A DNA stretch of 64,000 nt, from NCBI GenBank assembly GCA_024734495.1, contig JALMQS010000085.1, positions 23,007,077-23,071,076 on the forward strand. The letters are read 5' to 3'. The first letter of the stretch is position 1. The number at the start of each line of letters is the position of its first letter. The position numbers were made by a program, and so were the translations under genes. This DNA comes from Forficula auricularia. Lineage: Eukaryota; Arthropoda; Insecta; Dermaptera; Forficulidae. Of this stretch, positions 32,170-43,722 are shown one piece after another. The notes beneath the pieces are model-generated. The model searched no databases, was not told the DNA's origin, and saw nothing but the letters and a program-made list of their open reading frames with translations.

Positions 32170-32795
32170 AAAAAAAGAACAAACGAGACAGGAATGCATC
32201 AAAATTAACCAAGAAAACCTAGAAGGAGTTAAGGAATTCCGCTACCTAGGAAGTAAAATAACATGGGATGGGAGGAGCGAAAACGAAATTAAATCAAGCA
32301 AAAATGGGGTTTAATTCAAAACAAAAACTACTATGCTCCTCCTCAATCAGCTTAGAAAACAGGAAGTTGCTATTGAAGACATATGTATGGAGCATAGCCA
32401 TGTACGGGTGTGAAACCTGGACAATTAGAAAAGCGGAGAGAAAGAGATTAGAGGCTTTCGAAATGTGGTGCTACAGAAGAATGATGAATATCAAATGGAT
32501 GGATAAAATTACAAATGAAGAAGTTCTTGGAAGAATCGGAGAAAGAAGAACCTTGTGGAAGAGTCTGAAGAAGAGAAGAGGTCAGATGATGGGGCACACA
32601 CTGAGACATGGGGGACTGCTTAGGGGATGATATCGTGGAGGGGGGGAAGAAAAGGGGAAGGGGAAGACCCAGATTTGAATATTTCAACCAAATAATTGGG
32701 GATATGGGATGCCAGACATTTAGAGAGGTCAAACAGCTGGCGGGGGACAGAGTCGAGTGGAGACGGATTGTTGCATCAAACCAGTCTTAGGACTG
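32170..32795 (+). pseudogene. Non-LTR retrotransposon ORF2, C-terminal remnant
   Basis: Three frames in succession encode the 3' part of a LINE reverse-transcriptase protein. First EFRYLGSKITWDGRSENEIK (stop at 32309), then from about 32285 NQAKMGFNSKQKLL, TYVWSIAMYGCETWT, RLEAFEMWCYRRMM and MGHTLRHGGLL (stop 32628), then from about 32625 RGRGRPRFEYFNQIIGD to the natural stop at 32788. YGCETWT and the MWCYRRM motif are typical of the post-RT region of arthropod LINEs, probably RTE or a related clade. The 3' end closes with ATGATGATG. Two frameshifts and 5' truncation make it dead. Confidence 0.88.
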
Positions 32796-32819
32796 TATAC
32801 TCAATGATGATGACCTTGG

Positions 32820-33535
32820 ATACCTGCTGAGGTTTATTAGAGAAAAAAATTCTATACAAAACAAATCAATGATATACGAAATTCTATGGGAAATAGAAAA
32901 TAAAATGATCAAATTTCACAAGAAAAAGAAAAATTATAAATAAATTACAGATTGATTTTACGTTTATTGAAATTGGGGGGGGGGGCGAGAGGGGAGAATA
33001 CCTCGCAAAAAATAAATAATCTAGCTCTAAGAATGAAGGGCTAATGAAGAGCAAAAGGTGAAGGTAAAAAAAAACACAAGGGAGTGAATAAGGGATGGAT
33101 ATAGTGGTGATTTGTTTGGGTGTAAGGGTAGTAGCTAGCAGAGGGTTCGGGGGGGGGGGGGGGGTTGTTGAAAAGGGAAGAAAGAATGGGGGGGGAGATC
33201 AGGCACTTCCGACAGGACACGTGCCTCTCGCAGAATGAGGTCCTTCGGCTCCTCCCATTTAACCACTCCAAACTGAGGTCAAATTCAAAGGCATAAAAGG
33301 GTTGTTTTTTTTTTAAGAACAAAAAAACATAGGAAAACAAAATCAACAAATTATTATTTATTAGGTGTTGAAGATTTCGGATTAGGTAATGATTGGAAAA
33401 GCTTTTTTTTTATTTATTATTTTTACTTTCACATTTATATTTAGAATATAATGTGGAAGCATTACGATCGCCTGTCTGGATCCTGACTCTTTGAGAGCTT
33501 GTATCTCAGAGATCAAAAAAGTTAATTTCATTTTT
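32820..33535. other. Unassigned sequence with G runs
   Basis: G-homopolymer tracts at 32977 and 33150-33166. A 102-codon minus frame at 33041 is not recognised. Confidence 0.4.
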
Positions 33536-34265
33536 AACCGACTTCAAAAAAGGAGGAGGTTCTCTATTCGATTGAATTTTTTTTTTTTTTTTGTGCCTAT
33601 GTTACCTCATATCTCCGCCAATTGTCAACCGATTTTGAAATTTTTTTTTGCATTGGGTCCAGTCTAGCTTCCGATTGGTCCCATTTTTTTTTCGTATTTT
33701 TTTCATAGGTATTAGATCTTTTTTATTAGGTTTGTTTAGACCTAACTTCTTTGTTTATGAACCGATTTCGATGGTTCTTTTTTTATCCGAAAGGGGGTGT
33801 CTTAGGGATGGTGTCATATTAATTTGGTCAAGTTCTGATGATATAATCACTATTAATAACATCACTAAAAAGAGAAAAATAAAAATTTTTAAGAAAAAAA
33901 TAAAAACCGACTTCAAAAATTAAATGCAACAAATAAAATACACTAAAAGGTATAAAATAATTATTATCTTATTTAGTTACAACTAAACGACGAAATATTA
34001 ACACGAAATTACTTTTTGAAGTCGGTGCCAAACATATACCTTTTATGAATCGCACTCGACGGATCTTACTTAGTACGTTTGGCGGGTACGCTCGCTTATA
34101 GGTATAGTTTGTTTGGCACCGACTTTAAAAAGTAATTTCGTGTTAATATTTCGTCGTTTAGTTGTAACTAAATAAGATAATAATTATTTTATACCTTTTA
34201 GTGTATTTTTATATTTGTTGCATTTAATTTTTGAAGTCGGTTTTTATTTTTTACTTAAAAATTTT
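33536..34265 (+). repeat. AACCGACTTC hairpin repeat, forward copy
   Basis: Outer arm 33536-33910, palindrome 33903-34258, spacer 34030-34118. Complete one-armed form. Frames such as 33648-33923 recur in other copies only because the arm is conserved in sequence. Confidence 0.9.
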
Positions 34266-34732
34266 TTGTAACTTCTAGGTGGAAGGAATCGATGCCCTTA
34301 ATAATTGAAAATCGGATTTAGGACATAAAACCGGAAATTGTGTTCCCCAGAGGCCAAAAAGTGGCTAAAAATCCATTGGTCAGTGCTTACGTATGTATGT
34401 ACGTATGTACACCCCCTGCGTTTCTCAACTATAAATCTCAGAGCTACGAAATTCGAAACTTAAGCTCGATATAGACTAGAAGGAGTATTATAGCAAGCTT
34501 TTGTTTGAAATCGGAAAACCGGTAGTGAACATTTACATAAAAGATTTTTTTTTCTCAAAAATGGCTATAACGATTTTTGTAAAAATTAGTGTATTTATCT
34601 ACCTATAATATCCTTTCGTTTGGGCGCCTCTATAGTGAACAAAAATCTGCAGACAGACAGACGACAGACAGAAATCTTAACATTTTATAAATATATGGAT
34701 TAGTTTATTTGATTCGGCAGATATCTATCTAC
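34266..34732. repeat. Diverged interspersed repeat
   Basis: Matches 13961-14575 in spaced words (GGCCAAAAAGTGG, GTATGTATG run). Lies immediately before the full TTATTAAACGAG copy, as the related block follows one at 13597. No coding content. Confidence 0.45.
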
Positions 34733-35617
34733 TCTTATTAAACGAGCAATTCTTGTATATATATTCAATCGGGTTCTCGAAAACGGCTCTAACGATTTGG
34801 ATGAAATTCACGGGTTAGGAGGGTTTTGTGTTGGCGATTCGATCTGTCACGGTCTCATCTTCGGCTAAGTTGTTTTTGACGGATTTTTTATTAATTGAAA
34901 TAATTATTCACAGGCGGTTGTCTCGATAAAAATGTATATTTACATTTTTATTCAATTTCCTTTTAATTATTAATTGATTTTTTAATTTTAAATTCCACTA
35001 ATAAATCATTACAAATATTATTATATATATATTAAAAAATAGACAATTTAATTGATTAATTAGAGATGACGGAAGAGGGGGAATAAATATGGAATTGGAA
35101 TAATTATCGGAAAAGAGGTTTTTTTTATATTTAATTAGTTTTTTCCTCTTATTAAAAACAAGGACTGAAAAGATGATCAAGGACAGTCGATGGTGGAGAA
35201 GTAATCTCCGAAGTCGAAGCTCAAATACAATGTATACATTAATTCATGTAAAATAATTGTTTTAATAAAATTTATATAAATTTTATTGATTAAAAATCAA
35301 GTTTTAAATCCCACTAATGTATTTTTTCTATATTAGAATTTGGCAATTTAATTGATGAACTCAAAAATTGTTATTTAATTAAAAAAAATATACGGCATTT
35401 ATTTATATACCTATACGTATATACACATACTCTGTGGGCTAGAAATGTAAAAACTGGGTGAGAGGGCGGGGGCGAGGGTGGAGGTGACGGTGGGGGAGAT
35501 GTGGGAGGAGCAGTGGTGGAGGGGTACGGGGGAGGGTGAAGTGGTGAGAGGCGGGGTTCGGGGATTAATATATAGTTTTTAAGTGAAGTTAAAAGCTAGC
35601 GAGCATCGCTCGGTTGC
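34733..35617 (+). mobile_element. TTATTAAACGAG repeat, full-length copy
   Basis: About 885 bp from TCTACTCTTATTAAACGAG to a G-rich tract (35455-35560), the hairpin CGAGCATCGCTCG and the end TTGCCAGGTAC. Other copies keep the same order: 40655-41452 (full), 25722-26345 (minus, full), 38758-40330 (split), plus fragments. No transposase or Rep/helicase frame, so non-autonomous. A Helitron-like origin is possible; the 3' end is not a clean CTRR. Confidence 0.68.
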
Positions 35618-35636
35618 CAGGTACTTTATAATTATT

Positions 35637-36380
35637 AACCGACTTCAAAAAAGGAGGAGGTTCTCTATTCGATTGAATTTTTTTTTTTTTTTTTTTTTTT
35701 TTTGTGCCTATGTTACCTCATATCTCCGCCAATTGTCAACCGATTTTGAAAATTTTTTTTGCATTGGGTCCAGTCTAGCTTCCGATTGGTCCCATTTTTT
35801 TTTCGATTTTTTTTCATAAGTATTAGACCTTTTTTATTAGGTTTGTTTAGACCTAACCTCTTTGTTTATGAACCGATTTCGATGGTTCTTTTTTTATCCG
35901 AAAGGGGGTGTCTTAGGGATGGTGTCATATTAATTTGGTCAAGTTCTGATGATATAATCACTATTAATAACATCACTAAAAAGAGAAAAATAAAAATTTT
36001 TAAGAAAAAATAAAAACCGACTTCAAAAAATTAAGTGCAACAAATATAAAAATACACTAAAAGGTATAAAATAATTATTATCTTATTTAGTTACAACTAA
36101 ACGACGAAATATTAACACGAAATTACTTTTTGAAGTCGGTGCCAAACATATACCTTTTATGAATCGCACTCGACGGATCTTACTTAGTACGTTTGGCGGG
36201 TACGCTCGCTTATAGGTATAGTTTGTTTGGCACCGACTTTAAAAAGTAATTTCGTGTTAATATTTCGTCGTTTAGTTGCAACTAAATAAGATAATAATTA
36301 TTTTATACCTTTTAGTGTATTTTTATATTTGTTGCACTTAATTTTTTGAAGTCGGTTTTTATTTTTTTCTTAAAAATTTT
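35637..36380 (+). repeat. AACCGACTTC hairpin repeat, forward copy
   Basis: Outer arm 35637-36020 with an unusually long T run at 35680, palindrome 36013-36370, spacer 36143-36230. It starts about 20 bp after the end of the TTATTAAACGAG copy. Confidence 0.9.
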
Positions 36381-37174
36381 TTCTAGTCTTTTGAAAATTA
36401 CTATTTCAAAATTGAAAAATATAAATAGAAAATAATATTTTTGAGCACACAGCCCTATGGCTGGTGAATTATATCCATTCTTTCATTTCTAAGTACAGTT
36501 TAAAGAGAGAGGTTATCAAAGTCGCGTCCTCTGCCTCTCCCATTCGTACTAATTGTTCGTGTACACACAAATAAACGTAACGAGCTCAATTTTCTTTATT
36601 TATGATCCTTGAAATTGTCCCCGGCCCTCGCTCCTCACTCTGTCTCTTTTTTTGCTTAGCTTTTTTTTTTTTTATTTAAGAATTTTATCCAAGTCATCGC
36701 GATCATCTTTTCGGTGGATTAATTAATTCTTGTCGAAAATCGACACCTTTCGTGGCGATGTCAACGTTTCTTCTCATCCACCAGCACTGTGGGAACTGCG
36801 ATCGGATTGGATAAAAACCGAAACCTATATAGGTATTAAAAGGCACAATATATAAAGAGAGAGAGGCGGCAAGAAATACACCGGACAGACAGACAATGTC
36901 AAAGACTGGGCGTTTTTATCGGCCGATCAATGAATGAGTGACTGGGCTAAGAAAAAAGTGAACGGCCAGTCACACACACACCACCATACACCCGAATTCA
37001 TATCTCTATCCGTTTCATTCAGGAGGAAAAACGCTGCTGGCTGATGGTCCCCAATAAGAGAGGAATTTTCATTACAAAATTTAACACCTTAATTATTTTT
37101 TTTTCTTGATTTTATACCTATTGTATTTACCTATCAATTTTTATTAAACGAGCAAAAATTTGTATATTTTTTTT
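36381..37174. other. Unassigned unique-looking sequence, no gene
   Basis: No frame of note and no repeat recognised over 36450-37080, which makes it one of the few stretches that may be old host sequence. 37130-37160 is a clipped TTATTAAACGAGCAAAAATT repeat start. Confidence 0.4.
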
Positions 37175-38180
37175 ACTTTACCATATATGGTATGGTCAAG
37201 AATTGTAATCATGGAAAAAGTGTTTTTTTTTCTTGGTTTTTTCGAAATATCTCAAAAACGGCTGAAACTATTTTGATTAAAAAAATTGGACGAAACCATG
37301 ACATTTCGATCTACATAAAAATAATTTTTAAGAAAAAAATAAAAACCGACTTCAAAAAATTAAATGCAACAAATAAAATACACTAAAAGTTATAAAATAA
37401 TTATTATCTTATTTAGTTACAACTAAACGACGAAATATTAACACGAAATTACTTTTTGAAGTCGGTGCCAAACAAACTATACCTATAAGCGAGCGTACCC
37501 GCCAAACGTACTAAGTAAGATCCGTCGAGTGCGATTCATAAAAGGTATATGTTTGGCACCGACTTCAAAAAGTAATTTCGTGTTAATATTTCGTCGTTTA
37601 GTTGTAACTAAATAAGATAATAATTATTTTATACCTTTTAGTGTATTTTATTTGTTGCATTTAATTTTTGAAGTCGGTTTTTATTTTTTTCTTAAAAATT
37701 ATTTTTATTTTTTCTCTTTTTAGTGATGTTATTAATAGTGATTATATCATCAGAACTTGACCAAATTAATATGACACCATCCCTAAGACACCCCCTTTCG
37801 GATAAAAAAAGAACCATCGAAATCGGTTCATAAACAAAGAGGTTAGGTCTAAACAAACCTAATAAAAAAGGTCTAATACCTATGAAAAAAAACCAAAAAA
37901 AAAAAATGGGACCAATCGAAAGCTAGACTGGACCCAATGCAAAAAAAATTTCAAAATCGGTTGACAATTGGCGGAGATATGAGGTAACATAGGCACAAAA
38001 AAAAAAAAAAAATTCGGTCGAATAGAGAACCTCCTCCTTTTTTGAAGTCGGTTAAAAATAGGCCTATTATGTGAACATCGAAAAAATTATATTTTTCGAG
38101 ATAATAACTGTTTTGTCAAAATGTCTGTTAGTAGGTTACCAATTTTTTTTTTATTTTGAAATCAGCTTAAACGATTTTAC
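37175..38180 (+). mobile_element. Copy of the minisatellite-bearing transposon, split by a hairpin repeat
   Basis: 37175-37320 carries the end TTTACTTTACCATATATGGT and the words AAACGGCTGAAACTATTTTG; 38055-38135 continues with GTGAACATCGAAAAAATTAT and TCGAGATAATAACTG. In the uninterrupted copy at 56286 these blocks are adjacent (ATTTCGTTCTACAAAAAGC), so the hairpin repeat at 37321-38054 inserted between them. Confidence 0.8.
37321..38054 (-). repeat. AACCGACTTC hairpin repeat, reverse copy, nested
   Basis: Palindrome 37330-37700 (spacer 37466-37556), outer arm in reverse to GAAGTCGGTT at 38053. Its host transposon supplies the empty-site comparison, which shows insertion into an A-rich site with no long target duplication evident. 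Confidence 0.9.
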
Positions 38181-38757
38181 TTAAGGAGGTTCGGGACAGC
38201 TTATCTTTTGTATTTCTGCAGAGTGACAACGTCTGTCTACTAAATTTTTTAATAAAAAAATTGTTAATAATGAGGTTAATTTCGAATAAAAATCTTTGTT
38301 TTGATAAAAAGAATATTGAGATAAATTTTTTCTCATTATAAAAACATTTATTTAACACAAAAACGATTTTAAGAAATAGATTTGGAATTCAACACTAGTG
38401 ATTTTGTTATATTCTGTTGGCTGCAAATAACTTTTTATTTTTTACATTTATGAACAACTAATTAACTAGACTGTCAAATCTATTGAAAAATGTATCATTC
38501 GATTCATAAAAGTTGAATTATTGATCTGTATAAATTTGTTGAAAACGGTATAATTTGTATAGAAGTTATAGCCCTTTTAAAAGCTCGGTCCATTTACTTC
38601 CATGTTAAAAGGACAATTTTCAATAATTTATTTCTCGGTAATTGGACAGACGATCAACTTCAAATTTCGGGAATAAATATTTAATACATCAATGATTCGA
38701 TGGTAAAAATTTGAGAATTTTCTTATAAAAATTGTAAACAGTCCCGAACCCCCTTAA
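38181..38757. mobile_element. MITE with TTAAGGRGGTTCGGGAC ends
   Basis: TTAAGGAGGTTCGGGACAG at 38181 and the reverse complement of GTCCCGAACCCCCTTAA at 38741-38757 form the ends of a 577-bp AT-rich segment without coding capacity. The TTAA at both ends would suit a piggyBac-type insertion, but a TA duplication with an A-starting repeat fits equally well. Confidence 0.7.
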
Positions 38758-40330
38758 ATGAAACTTTAATAACAAGTTGGCGAGGATGACAAAACGATCT
38801 GAGTAGGTTTCTACCTACTTTGATATTTACAATTCATTTTAATTGATTTTTTCTTAACCAATGAAATTATTCACTCGTGGGTGTGTCAATAAAAAAATTA
38901 CATTTTGTTTTTCAATTTTATTTTATCAATTAATTGTTTGTTTTAATTTTAAAAGTCACTGATAGTTCATTACAAATATTATTATACCTACATAAAAATT
39001 AAGAAATTTATTTAATGAAAAAATTTTTAAGAAAAAAATAAAAACCGACTTCAAAAAATTAAGTGCAACAAATATAAAAATACACTAAAAGGTATAAAAT
39101 AATTATTATCTTATTTAGCCACAACTAAACGACGAAATATTAACACGAAATTACTTTTAAAGTCGGTGCCAAACAAACTATACCTATAAGCGAGCGTACC
39201 CGCCAAACGTACTAAGTAAGATCCGTCGAGTGCGATTCATAAAAGGTATATGTTTGGCACCAACTTCAAAAAGTAATTTCGTGTTAATATTTCGTCGTTT
39301 AGTTGTAACTAAATAAGATAATAATTATTTTATACCTTTTAGTGTATTTTTATATTTGTTGCACTTAATTTTTGAAGTCGGTTTTTATTTTTTTCTTAAA
39401 AATTTTTATTTTTCTCTTTTTAGTGATGTTATTAATAGTGATTATATCATCAGAACTTGACCAAATTAATATGACACCATCCCTAAGACACCCCCTTTCG
39501 GATAATAAAAGAACCATCGAAATCGGTTCATAAACAAAGAGGTTAGGTCTAAACAAACCTAAACAAACCTAATAAAAAAGGTCTAATACCTATGAAAAAA
39601 ATCGAAAAAAAAATGGGACCAATCGGAAGCTAGACTGGACCCAATGCAAAAAATTTTTCAAAATCGGTTGACAATTGGCGGAGATATGAGGTAACATAGG
39701 CACAAAAAAAAAAAAAAAAAAAAAATTCAATCGAATAGAGAACCTCCTCCTTTTTTGAAGTCGGTTAAAAATTGCAAAGATGGGAGGGATGGAAGGATTG
39801 AGGAGATAAACCAATCGACTTGATTGGGGAATAATGGAATTGAAATAATTATCGGAAAAGAGGTTTTTTTATCTAATTAGATTTTTCCTCTTATTAAAAA
39901 CAAGGACTAAAGATGAATAAGGACACTCGATGGTGGAGAAGTAATCTCCGGAATCGAAGCAAAAATACAATGTATACATTAATTAATGTAAAATAATTCG
40001 TTTAATAAAATTTATAAAAAAAAAAAATTTAATTAATTAGTGGAATTTTCTATTGAAGAGGAAGCAGTAGAACTAGAAAATAGTAAAAATAAAAAAATAT
40101 TATTTTTAATTTTAATTAAGTTAAAAACTTTATGGAAAGCAACATGTCTTGATGATGGCCGGAGCGAGTCGAAACGTTGAAAAAAAAATAATTAAATTTC
40201 ATTTCAATTTTATTTAACTCTGGCTGAAAATAAAAATCCTTAATTTAAAATTTAAATTAATATTCATTAATATATCGCTTTTAGCTGAAGGAAAAAATTA
40301 CTAGCAACGCTCGGTTCACCGCAGGTACTT
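38758..40330 (+). mobile_element. TTATTAAACGAG repeat, split by a hairpin repeat
   Basis: 38758-39019 matches the inner 5' part (AATAACAAGTTGGCGAGGAT, TTCATTACAAATATTATTAT); 39770-40330 continues with TTGAAATAATTATCGGAAAA, CACTCGATGGTGGAGAAGTA and ends AACGCTCGGTTCACCGCAGG. The first terminus is missing. 40149-40180 (TTGATGATGGCCGG...TCGAAACGTTG) is a hammerhead-like word also related to 53980. Confidence 0.65.
39020..39766 (-). repeat. AACCGACTTC hairpin repeat, reverse copy, nested
   Basis: Palindrome 39030-39400, spacer 39166-39256, outer arm in reverse ending GAAGTCGGTT at 39766. Inserted into the repeat at 38758-40330. Confidence 0.9.
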
Positions 40331-40654
40331 GCTCCATTAAAAATGCGTAAGATTTATTTAATTATCACATAAATGTTTAATTTATTAATTGATTAAATAA
40401 TTTTAAAAGTACTAATTAACTCTCATCAATGAAAATTAATATATTTTAATATAAATAATCGAGTCACTAATTTATGTCAAAACCAGCTAAAAAATCCTTA
40501 TAGCTTCTGAATAAGGCAATTTTTGTGAAAATCAATCATAGTAGGTATGATTGATTTTATAATTTTATTATAATATGTTTTATTTTATATTTATTATTTA
40601 TAATTATAATATAATACAAAGTAATATTTTATTATACAAATCTCACTATCTATC
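40331..40654. other. AT-rich spacer, no gene
   Basis: Nothing recognised. Confidence 0.4.
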
Positions 40655-41452
40655 TATCTTATTAAACGAGGAAAAATTGTATATATATTTATTTATATAT
40701 TTGTATTTTAGTTCTATTTTGAAAATGTCTTTACCGATTTTGATGAAAACAACTCTATTAACAAGTTTTGAGGATGAGAAAACGATCTGGCTAGTTCTGG
40801 ACCTCGACAAATTTCATCTTAATTGATCTTTTCTTAATTAAAGTAATTATTGATAGATGAAAGTCTCAATAAAAAAGTTTGTTTACATTTTTTTAAATTA
40901 TCTTTTATTTAATAATTGTTTTTTTTTAATTTTAAAACCCACTAATAGGTTATAACAAATATTATTATATTAAAATTAGGATTTTTTTTTAAATAAACAG
41001 GTGTATAAATCATTACATTATCTACAGGTGTGTTTACAAATAAAGTGCATGAAGTGACTTTTTTTATATAACTTGAAAACAAATCTTATTTGATTTTATG
41101 TTTTTATTTCAGATCCTATACGATTATTTTTTTTTATTATTATTTTCTCTATTTTTTTTTTTTTAATGTTTATCAATATGAACGAATGTGGGCAAATTAG
41201 TGTACGAATAAACAAATATACACATAATATGTGGACCACTAGAAAGTTAGTAATGCAAAAACTGGATGCGGGGTGGGACTGATGTTGGAGGTGCAGGAGG
41301 TGGGGGATGTTGTGGGGGATCCGGGGGCGGAGTGGAGTGTAGGCGGGGGCGAGGTTCGTGGTTTCGGAGGGGGGGGGGTCTAGGGGGCATGTACTATATA
41401 TATTTATATTTTTCAATTTGGTTACCGTGCATCGCTCAGTGCCTCCAGGTAC
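40655..41452 (+). mobile_element. TTATTAAACGAG repeat, full-length copy
   Basis: Starts TCTATCTTATTAAACGAGG, contains TTTTGAAAATGTCTTTACCG, a G-rich tract at 41265-41390, the imperfect hairpin GTGCATCGCTCAGTG and the end CCTCCAGGTAC. Overall about 60 percent the same as 34733-35617 by eye, so the family is old. Confidence 0.65.
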
Positions 41453-41739
41453 TATATTATTAAGATAAAGGAAACCTGGTACCTTGTAGGCCATATAAGG
41501 ATATCTTTTGAAAGTATCCAATAATTAAAAGTGTATCCTGCTTGTAGTTTATAAATACCTATACATATTTATATATGTGTCTGATGAGCGCATTAGTGGA
41601 CTAACTCACAAAATTATATTTTGGTTTATCTGTAGAAATAAAATACTAATATTGTTATCGACCAACTGCAATGTGGACCAAACCAGTATTTGCAATCTAA
41701 AGTCATAGACATACAAATGCATAATCTAATCATTTATAA
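41453..41739. other. AT-rich spacer, no gene
   Basis: Nothing recognised. Confidence 0.4.
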
Positions 41740-42949
41740 AATAAGCTGACGTGTTCTGATGTGGCCATCCACTTTACTTTACCATACAACCTGGCCCCTC
41801 ACTTATATTTAATATTTAATAAAATTTTTTATAATCATGTCAGGTAGGGGAGGAGGGGGGTTAGTTTTTGCATTTTTAGACTCCTGGGACCCACTGATTA
41901 TGTATACAAAATTTGGTTGAGTTTGGTAAATGGCAAAGATTTTCATTTTTTGACCTCCCCACCCCCATTTCGGGCGGTTAGATTTTGCATTTTTAGACTT
42001 CTGGGGGCCCACTGATTATGTATACAAAATTTGGTTGAGTTTGGTAAATGGCCAAGATTTTCATTTTTTGACCCTCCCCCCCACCCCCAATTTCGGGCGG
42101 TTAGATTTTGCATTTTTAGACTTCTGGGGGTCCACTGATTATGTATACAAAATTTGGTTGAGTTTGGTAAATGGCCAAGATTTTCATTTTTTGACACCCC
42201 CCCCCACCCCCAATTTCGGGCGGTTAGTTTTTGCATTTTTAGACTCCTGGGGACCCACTGATTATGTATACAAAATTTGGTTGAGTTTGGTAAATGGCAA
42301 AGATTTTCATTTTTTGACACCCCCCCCCCCCATTTCGGGCGGTTAGTTTTTGCATTTTTAGACTCCTGGGGATCCACTGATTATGTATACAAAATTTGGT
42401 TGAGTTTGGTAAATGGCCAAGATTTTCATTTTTTGACCTCCCCTCCACCCCCATTTCGGGCGGTTAGATTTTGCATTTTTAGACTTCTGGGGATCCACTG
42501 ATTATGTATAGAAAATTTGGTTAAGTTTGCTCAAACGACCTAGATTTTTAATTTTTAACCCGCCCTCCACCCCCTGTAATTTTGGGTCGATATGCACCAA
42601 AATCTAATCACCTCTTAATCTCAATGGACCAAAACTACGTGTGAAATTTGGTTTTGATATTCACACTAGTTTTTGAGCTAGCTCGTCCACAAAAATTTGG
42701 TAACTCACAGACTAACTGACTAACAGACATTTTGACAAAACAATTATTATCTCGAAAAATATAATTTTTTCGATGTTCACTTATTAGAGCTTTTTTGTAG
42801 ACCGAAATTCCATGGTTTCGCTCAATTTTTTTAATCGAAATAGTTTCAGCCGTTTTTTAAATATTTTGAAAAAAAGAAGGAAAAAACCCACTTTTTTCAT
42901 GCACGATTACAATACTTGACCATACCCTGTATGGTAAAGTAAAAATTTT
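41740..42949 (+). mobile_element. Non-autonomous transposon carrying a 120-bp minisatellite
   Basis: Ends share TTACTTTACCATACA (41775) and its reverse complement TGTATGGTAAAGTAA (42929). The outer left block AATAAGCTGACGTGTTCTGA also occurs at 50045-50110 and 57040-57117. Between the ends are six repeats and then a unique part (42576-42920) with TTTTTGAGCTAGCTCGTCC and CGAAACCATGG-type words. Copies: 56286-57117 (inverted, three repeats) and the split one at 37175. No transposase. Confidence 0.75.
41860..42560 (+). repeat. 118-123 bp tandem repeat, six units
   Basis: Each unit contains CACTGATTATGTATACAAAA, TTTGGTTGAGTTTGGTAAAT, GATTTTCATTTTTTGACC, a C-rich tract of varying length and ATTTCGGGCGGTTAG. 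Overlapping 60-144 codon frames on both strands arise because the unit length is often a multiple of three; they are not genes. Confidence 0.93.
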
Positions 42950-43379
42950 AGGAGTAGGAGATTAATTTATTATTTTATTTGTATGAAGAAGAAGACACAC
43001 TTCTTAAATTGATGTTAAATAATCAAAAACTCTCCTATTTTGGACAAGAAAATTTGGCTGTTAGGCATTATGCCATTAGGGTAAATTAATTATTATAAAT
43101 TCATGGCCATCCAAGTTTCAGGAAGATAGTTTAAATGAAAAATATTGAAAATCCAGTTCTCGTTTTAGGAAGTACTATTGCCTCGATCAATTTTATAGCT
43201 TATACAAGATTATACAGTCATTAGTTATTTTTTCTACATTTAAGAATCTTAAAGAATCTTGTTTATTTTTTATTATTATGTTTTCCAAGTGTATTTTATA
43301 ATTCAGGAGTCTTAGTTTTTCTTCTTATATTTCCAGATTTTGTTAATAGATGGCGTATGCTGTACATATAAAAAAGGCC
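42950..43379. other. AT-rich sequence, no gene
   Basis: Nothing recognised. Confidence 0.4.
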
Positions 43380-43478
43380 ACAAAGAGAAACAAAGAGGTT
43401 GTCCTCTGCTTGATGCAAATAAACATACACACATATATATCGAGATGATATATCTGTATATATATTTATTTATTTGTT

Positions 43479-43519
43479 TGAGACTATAGTTTCGAAGACT
43501 TGGTCTTCATCATCAGTCT
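43479..43519 (-). ncRNA. Hammerhead ribozyme motif
   Basis: Minus strand: AGA, core CTGATGA, perfect 6-bp stem II GAAGAC/GTCTTC with loop CAA, core GAAA, stem III AC/GU with loop TATA, cleavage triplet GTC, then TC. The core is fully canonical and stem II is perfect; stem I is weak (GA/TC). Confidence 0.75.
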
Positions 43520-43722
43520 TTTTTAATTATAAATGTTGTTTTTCATGGAGTCAATATCGTATGGATATTGAAAATTTGATGTTCCTTCACTGGTGGTCAG
43601 CTTAGAATTAAAAACATTCTTCTGGTTCACACTCAAATATAAACATATGTTTCCATTTTTCTTTGTTTGACAAAGGGACAGGCTGACAATGGAAGGGGGG
43701 GGGTTTGTTTTTCTTTTTTCTT

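Noticed and set aside
33648..33923. Conserved 60-130 codon frames (ending ...SSSDDIITINNITKK) repeated at 21993, 33648, 35759, 39365, 51469 and 63326
   Set aside because: They lie in the arm of the hairpin repeat, pass through T runs whose length varies between copies, and are preserved because the DNA repeat is, not because a protein is.
41943..42501. Repetitive frames on both strands with a 40-residue period
   Set aside because: They follow the 118-123 bp minisatellite unit and occur on both strands at once.
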